10,436 nucleotides of DNA from an uncultured Slackia sp. (GTDB taxonomy: Bacteria > Actinomycetota > Coriobacteriia > Coriobacteriales > Eggerthellaceae). Shown in pieces: positions 6,148-10,436 of the stretch. The DNA lies in contig CALBLG010000123.1 of assembly GCA_937895975.1 (NCBI GenBank), positions 1-10,436 of the forward strand, in the 5' to 3' direction. Under the pieces are notes generated by a model. It had not been told where the DNA came from. It worked only from the letters and a program-made list of their open reading frames with translations, and made no database searches. Within the stretch, counting starts at the first letter, position 1. Every line of letters starts with the position of its first letter. The position numbers and the translations under genes were made by a program.

Positions 6148-8778
6148 CTATTCTTCCTCGATGCCGACGGGCATTACGATTGGGCATTCCTTGTCGGGAA
6201 CGAGTTTGATGTCACCCGTGTATTTCTCGACCTGCACGATGGTGCCCGTCCACGACTGAGACGCCTCGCCGGAAGCCTTCGGCGCCTGCAGAATGTTCGG
6301 ATCGCCGCCCAAATCGATGCCAGTGGCTTCATCGATGCGAATCCACGCGCCATCCTGCAGGGCGACGGAACCGGGAACGATGGTCGGCAAAACCTTCGCC
6401 GGACGCAGCACCTTGCCATATGGGCTGCTCATAAGAACGATATCGCCGTTTTTGATACCGCGTTCCTCGGCATCGATCGTCGACATGAAGCATTCCTGCG
6501 GAAACGCCTCGCGTAGGCTGATGACGTTGTCGTTTACCGTGTGAGCACGACGCAGCGAATGCGGGGTCCACAGCAGCAGCGGATATTCGTCGGTTTGGGC
6601 ACCTTGACCTTGTTCGGGATCGCCCTGCTGCCATTTCGCAATAGGCGAGATGGTGGAATAGCCGAGAGAGTTGACCAGTGCCGCGCAGGTTGCGCTGTAG
6701 ATTTCGAACTTTCCCGAAGTGGTGGAAAGGGGATTCTTCTCGGGGTCGGCATAGAATGCCTTCCACGGAACGCTCGTGAGCTTGTCGTTCTTCTCGCGAG
6801 GAATCTTGAAGATGCCCTTTTCTTTGAACTCCGCAACTGTCATAAGACCCTCTTGCGGAGTGCCCTCGACGCCAAGTTCCTTGATATCGTCGTCGGTGAT
6901 GGTGAGCAGCGGCGAATATGCCGAGGTGTCAATGTCGGTCATGTACATGGCTCCCGCGAGCGACGAATACGTACGCTCGGCATCGGTCATGGTATTGACG
7001 TCCTTCGGGTCAACATCCAGACGCTTGGCGAGTTCTTCGGCCACATAGGTTTCCGGCTTCGATTCGTAAAGCGGCTCCATAATGCGGTCGGCCCAATACA
7101 CCGTATCAGAATTGTTCATCCAAGCAAGGTTGCCCTTTTCCCACCACGTGGCGATTGGCAGCACAATGTCGCAATACTGGCGCGACGGATCAAAGAACGG
7201 GTTTGCGCCCCATACGAAATCGACTTTGCGGAATGCCTTAATGCCGGCGTTGGCATTTGGCAGGGAGTTTAATGAATTCTCGTAACCACCCGCGTATATG
7301 ACATGGATGTCAAGCCTGTGCTTACCGCCAGGCCACGTATCGCGTCCGTATTCCCCATCGAGGATAGATTGCCAGCATTCCGAGAAATCGACCTTTTCCC
7401 ACGCGGTAGGGTCATCCATCTGCGCCCACAGAGGAATGGTGCTCAAAGAGAGCGGCGTAATGGGGTTAGCCGGATTCTTCTTAGCGCCGTCCGACGAATC
7501 ACCCGCCAGGCAATACGGGGCGGAAGACATGCCCTCATGCAAACCGACCCATGAAGCATAGTTGCCGGGCGTGCCCAAGCCACCGTGCATGAATGCCATC
7601 GTATAGAATGCCTGCGCAAACATTTCGCCTGCAGGAATCTTTGTGGTCGACTGCCCGGCAAAGAAATTTGTTTTCTTCGACGCGTGAATTTCCTCGGCAA
7701 GGCTACGAATCTTATCGGCAGGAACGCCGCAAATTGCCTCGGCCCATTCGGGCGTCTTCGGCGTACCATCGTAGGTACCCAAAACGTAGTCTTTGAAATT
7801 ATCCTCAGACGGCGCGCCATCGGGCATATGGTTGGCATCGAAGCCAACGCAGTATTTATCAAGAAACTCCTGATCGTAGAGGTTGTTTTGGATTTGATGG
7901 TACATTAAGCCAATGCAGAACGCCGTATCGGTACCAGGACGAATGGGGATCCATTCATCGGCAATCGCTTGAGCAGTTTGGTTGAGCCATGGCTCAATGA
8001 TGACAATTTTACCGCCAGCCTGACGAGCGGCGTCGAGCTGATGGGGCGTTTGCCCGCCCTTGTTCGCAGCCCAATTGCACCCAAACATAATATGCAGATC
8101 GCTTTCTTGGATAGCGAGAGAGTCGGGCGCTGCAAGCATACCGCCTGTCATGGAAATTTCAGGAATCGGCCACGCGCCAAGCGATACCGTGCCAAGTTCA
8201 TGGTGAACGGCGCCACCCTTGGCATTGAGCAGACAAATCACCGGGTCGAAATAAGTGTCTCCAATGTCGCTATACGCAGCGGCAAGAATAGATTTCGGGC
8301 CATAATTGTCGTAAGCCTTCTTCATTTCTGCGGCAATATAGTCCAGAGCTTCATCCCAGCTAATGCGTTCCCACTCGTCCTTGCCACGCAACTCCCCGTT
8401 CGGGTTGTCGGGGCTCCAATTCTTGCGCTTCATGGGATATTTAATGCGCGCCGGCGACAGCATATTGCCGATTTGCGCGCGACCGCGCGGACAAGCGCGA
8501 CGCTGAGGAACCTCAATGCTGTCCTCGTCCTGCTCGTCGGTACGAATTTTCAACGGCACGCCGTCCTCGACGTACACTTTCAAAAGGCAGCGCGACGAAC
8601 CGCAGCTGCAGTTGTTCATGCACGCGCCTGTGAGCCACGTGCCCTTTTCGGCGGGCGTCTCTTCCCCATCCTTCTTTTCGCCAGATGGCGAGCAGCTCGT
8701 CAAGCCCACAAGCGATGCGGCGCCAGCCGACAAAGCGCTCCACTTAACGAAGTTGCGGCGAGTCAACGATGTATCCAC
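6148..8778 (-). CDS. Molybdopterin oxidoreductase catalytic subunit (DMSO reductase family, Tat signal)
   Basis: 876 residues. The N-terminus is a twin-arginine signal (SLTRRNFVKWSAL, R7-R8) with a hydrophobic stretch ending LVGLTSCS; LTSC (26-29) fits a lipobox, suggesting lipid anchoring at Cys29. The [4Fe-4S] site reads C53-x3-C57-x-C59-x4-C64-x31-C96, with CPRGR after the fourth segment. This is longer than the usual C-x3-C-x3-C and has an extra Cys. GGAVHHELGTVSLGAW (188-203) is where this family carries the Mo ligand; Ser199 aligns with the DMSO/TMAO reductase serine. FGCNWAANKGGQTPH, IIEPWLNQTA and PIRPGTDTAF are cofactor-contacting blocks, and the C-terminal MopB domain begins near LLLWTPHSLRRAHTVNDN. 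The likely role is terminal reduction of an organic or inorganic acceptor outside the membrane; the substrate is unknown. The start is GTG 8778 with AAAGGGGG just before it. It is the first gene of the cassette. Confidence 0.95.
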   Translation of the reverse strand: MDTSLTRRNFVKWSALSAGAASLVGLTSCSPSGEKKDGEETPAEKGTWLTGACMNNCSCGSSRCLLKVYVEDGVPLKIRTDEQDEDSIEVPQRRACPRGRAQIGNMLSPARIKYPMKRKNWSPDNPNGELRGKDEWERISWDEALDYIAAEMKKAYDNYGPKSILAAAYSDIGDTYFDPVICLLNAKGGAVHHELGTVSLGAWPIPEISMTGGMLAAPDSLAIQESDLHIMFGCNWAANKGGQTPHQLDAARQAGGKIVIIEPWLNQTAQAIADEWIPIRPGTDTAFCIGLMYHQIQNNLYDQEFLDKYCVGFDANHMPDGAPSEDNFKDYVLGTYDGTPKTPEWAEAICGVPADKIRSLAEEIHASKKTNFFAGQSTTKIPAGEMFAQAFYTMAFMHGGLGTPGNYASWVGLHEGMSSAPYCLAGDSSDGAKKNPANPITPLSLSTIPLWAQMDDPTAWEKVDFSECWQSILDGEYGRDTWPGGKHRLDIHVIYAGGYENSLNSLPNANAGIKAFRKVDFVWGANPFFDPSRQYCDIVLPIATWWEKGNLAWMNNSDTVYWADRIMEPLYESKPETYVAEELAKRLDVDPKDVNTMTDAERTYSSLAGAMYMTDIDTSAYSPLLTITDDDIKELGVEGTPQEGLMTVAEFKEKGIFKIPREKNDKLTSVPWKAFYADPEKNPLSTTSGKFEIYSATCAALVNSLGYSTISPIAKWQQGDPEQGQGAQTDEYPLLLWTPHSLRRAHTVNDNVISLREAFPQECFMSTIDAEERGIKNGDIVLMSSPYGKVLRPAKVLPTIVPGSVALQDGAWIRIDEATGIDLGGDPNILQAPKASGEASQSWTGTIVQVEKYTGDIKLVPDKECPIVMPVGIEEE

Positions 8779-8791
8779 GTTTCCCCCTTTG

Positions 8792-8811
8792 ATCGTCTCC
8801 CCCCAGACGAT
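8792..8811 (-). promoter_or_regulatory. Leader hairpin with a G6 loop beside the ribosome binding site
   Basis: ATCGTCT (8792-8798) and AGACGAT (8805-8811) form a perfect 7-bp stem. In the minus-strand transcript the loop is GGGGGG, itself Shine-Dalgarno-like. The stem ends about four bases before the true AAAGGGGG site of the catalytic gene. This could be a translational control element, for example a standby ribosome site or a protein-binding hairpin. The structure is plain in the sequence; the role is inferred. Confidence 0.45.
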
Positions 8812-8842
8812 TCAGCCTCCCGGCCCATCGCCCGAGACTCGC

Positions 8843-8881
8843 TCAAGTATCCTAACTGTCTTATTTTTTTAGGACACTTGA
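8843..8881. promoter_or_regulatory. Palindrome with 13-bp arms upstream of the reductase operon (operator or leader hairpin)
   Basis: TCAAGTATCCTAA (8843-8855) and TTAGGACACTTGA (8869-8881) are inverted copies that match in 12 of 13 positions, separated by 13 AT-rich bases. The only mismatch becomes a G-U pair in the minus-strand RNA, so the transcript of the reductase operon could form an uninterrupted 13-bp stem. As DNA, it looks like a binding site for a dimeric regulator. It lies just downstream of the best minus-strand promoter candidate (8891-8919), so bound protein would block elongation, or else the element works as RNA. Confidence 0.55.
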
Positions 8882-8890
8882 TTGAACTTA

Positions 8891-8919
8891 AGGCTATCCA
8901 CATTCCCTTCATATGTCAA
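8891..8919 (-). promoter_or_regulatory. Candidate promoter of the reductase operon
   Basis: On the minus strand a perfect -35 box TTGACA (8919-8914) stands 17 bases before TAGCCT (8896-8891), which matches the -10 consensus in only three positions. Transcription would start near 8884, giving a leader of about 105 bases that contains both hairpins described at 8843-8881 and 8792-8811. A second -10-like box, TAGGAT (8854-8849), lies inside the palindrome but has no good -35. Confidence 0.4.
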
Positions 8920-8938
8920 CGTCATCAATGGTTCTACT

Positions 8939-8954
8939 TTTAGAATAATCTAAA
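8939..8954. promoter_or_regulatory. AT-rich palindrome in the divergent region
   Basis: TTTAGA (8939-8944) and TCTAAA (8949-8954) form a perfect 6-bp inverted repeat with a 4-base spacer. TAGAAT (8941-8946), inside it, is a five-of-six match to a -10 box on the plus strand but lacks a good -35. It could be an operator or part of the promoter for the MsrQ-like gene. In such an AT-rich stretch, chance is a real possibility. Confidence 0.25.
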
Positions 8955-8977
8955 TGAAAATACAAACTTGATAAAAG

Positions 8978-9001
8978 ACTGTCCTATGATAGAGTGACAG
9001 T
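8978..9001 (+). promoter_or_regulatory. -10 box inside an ACTGTC/GACAGT inverted repeat before the MsrQ-like gene
   Basis: ACTGTC (8978-8983) and GACAGT (8996-9001) flank the -10-like TATGAT (8985-8990). Transcription from this box would begin near 8997, giving a leader of about 37 bases before the GTG at 9034. No -35 box is visible at the right distance, so an activator may be needed. The left part reads TGTCCTA (8980-8986), the same heptamer as in the 8869-8881 arm read in reverse. Confidence 0.35.
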
Positions 9002-9033
9002 AAATGAAATGCCTACGGTAGAGGGGGAATACC

Positions 9034-9732
9034 GTGAGATTCATCGTCGCTTTCGCAATCGCGCTATTCGTGGCATTCACATGCGCACCGGCACTCAAAA
9101 AGGCGCCTTTGGCGTTTTACGCGCTCAGCATAGGTGCCGTGGCTCTGTACACAGTGGCAATGGCCCAAGGTACTGCCACGGGCTTCTGGAGCTTCTATAT
9201 CCCATTCATGCAACGCTGCACGTTGGCGATGGCGTTTTTCGTTATCGTGATGTTCATCGGCGTTTTTGAGGAAGGTTCGGCCATTCGCCGCAAGCTTATG
9301 CCCGTGCGCAGGCAGCTTTCCATTTGCGGATGCATCCTCTGCTTCGGGCATATCTGCTACTACGCATATACTTATGTATTGCAGTTCGCAAGCGCGACCC
9401 AAGGACAAGTCGCTGGCTCGGCGGGCAATTTGTTTGTTTCCCTGGCAATCTCAACCGTCCTTGTGGTGCTTTTACTCGTGCTGGGCATCACTTCATTCAC
9501 ATTCGTGAAAGCCCACATGAAGGCTTCGACGTGGAAGAATCTGCAAAAACTCTCGTATGTCTTCTTCACGCTCATCGTCGCACATTTGGGAATCATCCTT
9601 TTACCGCCCGCGCTTTCGGGCAACTTGCCGGCCATCGAAGCCGTAGGAGTATGGGGCGGCCTGTTCGTCATATACGCGATATTGAAGATACGACGGGAAT
9701 GCGCACTTCGCGCGAGCAACGCGTCGGCATAA
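9034..9732 (+). CDS. Ferric reductase-like / MsrQ-like heme transmembrane protein
   Basis: 232 residues with about six hydrophobic segments: ~2-17, 26-44, 58-78, 96-115, 134-157 and 173-192, with a further one at ~203-218. RRQLSICGCILCFGH (92-106) and WKNLQKLSYVFFTLIVAH (167-184) match the two conserved blocks of the ferric-reductase-like/MsrQ (YedZ) family, which bind b-type heme between helices and move electrons across the membrane. H106 and H184 are the likely heme ligands. The usual W-x-x-L-H block reads W-K-N-L-Q, so Gln171 replaces a normally conserved His. No MsrP gene lies next to it. The GTG at 9034 has GAGGGGG about six bases upstream. It is divergent from the reductase operon and shares its control region, so co-regulation is plausible. 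Its electron donor and acceptor are unknown. Confidence 0.82.
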   Translation: MRFIVAFAIALFVAFTCAPALKKAPLAFYALSIGAVALYTVAMAQGTATGFWSFYIPFMQRCTLAMAFFVIVMFIGVFEEGSAIRRKLMPVRRQLSICGCILCFGHICYYAYTYVLQFASATQGQVAGSAGNLFVSLAISTVLVVLLLVLGITSFTFVKAHMKASTWKNLQKLSYVFFTLIVAHLGIILLPPALSGNLPAIEAVGVWGGLFVIYAILKIRRECALRASNASA

Positions 9733-9749
9733 AACCAAGCCCTCCCTCT

Positions 9750-9777
9750 AAGCGACCGTCAAATATGGCGGTCGCTT
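9750..9777 (+). terminator. Terminator after the MsrQ-like gene
   Basis: AAGCGACCG (9750-9758) and CGGTCGCTT (9769-9777) form a perfect 9-bp stem with a 10-base loop, starting 18 bases after the stop codon. The following CCTTTC is only weakly T-rich, but the position and stem quality support a transcript end. Confidence 0.7.
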
Positions 9778-9833
9778 CCTTTCATCCGAAGACACCATTA
9801 AAGAGAATGCGGTGGAAAATGTATTGACGCTAA

Positions 9834-10145
9834 CAGGCGGCGAAAGGCTCGTGCGGCGTCACCGTCGCCGTCGACGCGTTCTCGTTCCAGATCAAGCTGC
9901 TCGCCCATCAGATCGACCTCGTCGAGGACCAGGCGGAAAAGGTCGCGGCGAGGGTGCGAGGGCCGCTCGACGAGGTTGAGCCGCTAATCGTCGCGGTCGC
10001 CAGGAAGCTCGTCCACGTGATCTACGCGGTCCCGTCCAAGCAAGAGCCCTACGACCCCGCCTATGCCGCACGGCCCACCGCGTCACACTCGAAACGGATC
10101 GATATGAAGGTGCCAAAGTGCGATTCCGATAATTCGTCGTGCTAA
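9834..10145 (+). pseudogene. IS110-family transposase remnant, internally deleted
   Basis: After an in-frame stop at 9831, one frame runs open to TAA 10143-10145. It begins like the middle of an IS110 transposase (AAKGSCGVTVAVDAFSFQIK, then LLAHQIDLVEDQAEKVAARV, the coiled-coil linker). At about 9960-9990 it passes almost directly into the C-terminal block LIVAVARKLVHVIYAV ... KQEPYDPAYAA. Missing are the whole N-terminal DEDD catalytic domain and the Transposase_20 domain with its serine, which normally sits between these two blocks. There is no start codon with a ribosome binding site. It is therefore a dead relic of roughly 100 codons. The family call rests on remembered family motifs and is fairly secure for the two blocks; the exact deletion junction is an estimate. 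Confidence 0.72.
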
Positions 10146-10191
10146 AAGCCTTGCTTATGGAGCTGGACTTCTCATAGCCGGTCTCAAATCC

Positions 10192-10218
10192 TCCGCTGTG
10201 CACATCATGCGCAGCGGA
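10192..10218. repeat. 10-bp stem-loop downstream of the IS110 remnant
   Basis: Bases 10192-10201 (TCCGCTGTGC) pair with 10209-10218 (GCGCAGCGGA) over 10 positions, one of them a G-T wobble, around a 7-base loop. It may be a terminator lacking a clear T-run or a structure belonging to the end of the insertion element. Nothing nearby decides between these. Confidence 0.35.
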
Positions 10219-10315
10219 AATTTCCATGCCAATGGGAACGGAGTCGATTCAGATTCAGATTCAATTCACAGGGAAAGACCGGAACCTTTCCAGGCCGGAA
10301 CCGCCGTTCGCTCGG

Positions 10316-10330
10316 GCCGCCTTCGGCGGC
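10316..10330. repeat. Tight GC hairpin with a TTCG tetraloop
   Basis: GCCGCC (10316-10321), TTC, GGCGGC (10325-10330). In plus-strand RNA the inner C-UUCG-G loop is one of the most stable tetraloops. There is no T-run after it and no gene it clearly belongs to. Confidence 0.3.
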
Positions 10331-10436
10331 ATCTCGCAGGAACGCCTTACACCAACATCCGCAGCACTACCGCTCCTTGAGCAAGCGCTCCAACTATTTC
10401 GAATATGCAAGAAAATGCGAGCTGTGCGCGATTGAG

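Larger units (their letters stand above)
10146..10436. other. Right-end stretch without a defensible gene
   Basis: The first ~50 bases after the transposase stop may be the non-coding tail of the element. One plus-strand frame stays open from 10146 to the window end but offers no ATG or GTG start with a ribosome binding site. Its last ~30 codons (ending ARKCELCAIE) could be the beginning or interior of a gene running off the edge. Small features present are a hairpin at 10192-10218, three GATTCA copies at 10246-10263, a CCGGAACC direct repeat (10279-10286, 10295-10302) and a UUCG-type hairpin at 10316-10330. Confidence 0.4.

Noticed and set aside
5548..6516. Plus-strand open frame of 322 codons opposite the ferredoxin and catalytic genes
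   Set aside because: It is a mirror of GC-rich coding sequence across two real genes; it has no recognisable domain and no ribosome binding site.
7969..8943. Plus-strand open frame of 324 codons opposite the catalytic subunit
   Set aside because: It is antisense to a gene with clear family motifs, resembles no family, and ends in AT-rich intergenic sequence.
9004..9021. Five-codon open frame (MKCLR) just before the MsrQ-like gene
   Set aside because: It has no ribosome binding site of its own and is too short to separate from chance.
9009..9269. Alternative ATG at 9009 in another frame overlapping the MsrQ-like gene
   Set aside because: It gives a polar, Arg-rich product without family marks, whereas the GTG at 9034 has a good ribosome binding site and a clear membrane protein.
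9892..10227. Minus-strand open frame of 111 codons over the IS110 relic
   Set aside because: Its sequence is rich in Arg, Pro and Ala with no family match; the opposite strand has recognisable transposase motifs.
10246..10263. Three tandem GATTCA copies as a possible repeat array
   Set aside because: Only three 6-base units with no spacers. This is a small microsatellite and not a CRISPR array or iteron set.

Overview
The window looks like a piece of chromosome from an anaerobic actinobacterium of the Coriobacteriia, most likely Eggerthellaceae. This is inferred from three things. The genes are moderately GC-rich. There is a complete cassette for an extracellular Tat-exported molybdopterin oxidoreductase. 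It is accompanied by LuxR-type and GntR/YtrA-type regulators, a combination common in that family. No rRNA or tRNA is present to fix the taxonomy, so the placement is a judgement.

Layout, left to right. (1) 3-326, plus strand: the C-terminal end of a LuxR-type regulator cut by the window edge. (2) 327-636: a convergent intergenic region unusually rich in inverted repeats. (3) 637-1650 and 1751-2179, minus strand: a molybdate-sensing pair, made of an excisionase-type HTH fused to a PBP-like domain and a double-Mop (TOBE) molbindin. An intrinsic terminator separates the two genes. (4) 2356-3727, minus: a GntR/YtrA repressor whose 3' end overlaps the start of an SPFH/stomatin-like membrane protein. 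(5) 3782-8778, minus: the core cassette. In transcription order it encodes a Tat-signal molybdopterin catalytic subunit, a four-cluster ferredoxin subunit, a TorD-family chaperone and an NrfD-family membrane subunit. (6) 8779-9033: a divergent control region with a 13-bp-arm palindrome, a repeated TGTCCTA-type element, a good minus-strand -35 box and a leader hairpin. (7) 9034-9732, plus: a ferric-reductase/MsrQ-like transmembrane protein, followed by a terminator. (8) 9834-10145: a decayed, internally deleted IS110-family transposase. The last ~290 bases have no gene I can defend.

How the genes fit together. The NrfD protein would oxidise menaquinol in the membrane and pass electrons through the four [4Fe-4S] clusters of the ferredoxin subunit to the catalytic subunit outside the membrane. 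There a Mo-bis-MGD centre (Ser199 is the likely Mo ligand) would reduce an unknown acceptor. The TorD-like protein would hold the catalytic subunit until the cofactor is inserted and Tat export can proceed. The nearby Mop protein and HTH-PBP regulator would match molybdate supply or gene expression to demand. The substrate cannot be read from the sequence.

Most worth a second look are the divergent control region with its possible two-hairpin leader, the altered N-terminal cysteine motif of the catalytic subunit, the MsrQ-like protein with Gln where the family usually has His, and the structured 327-636 gap.
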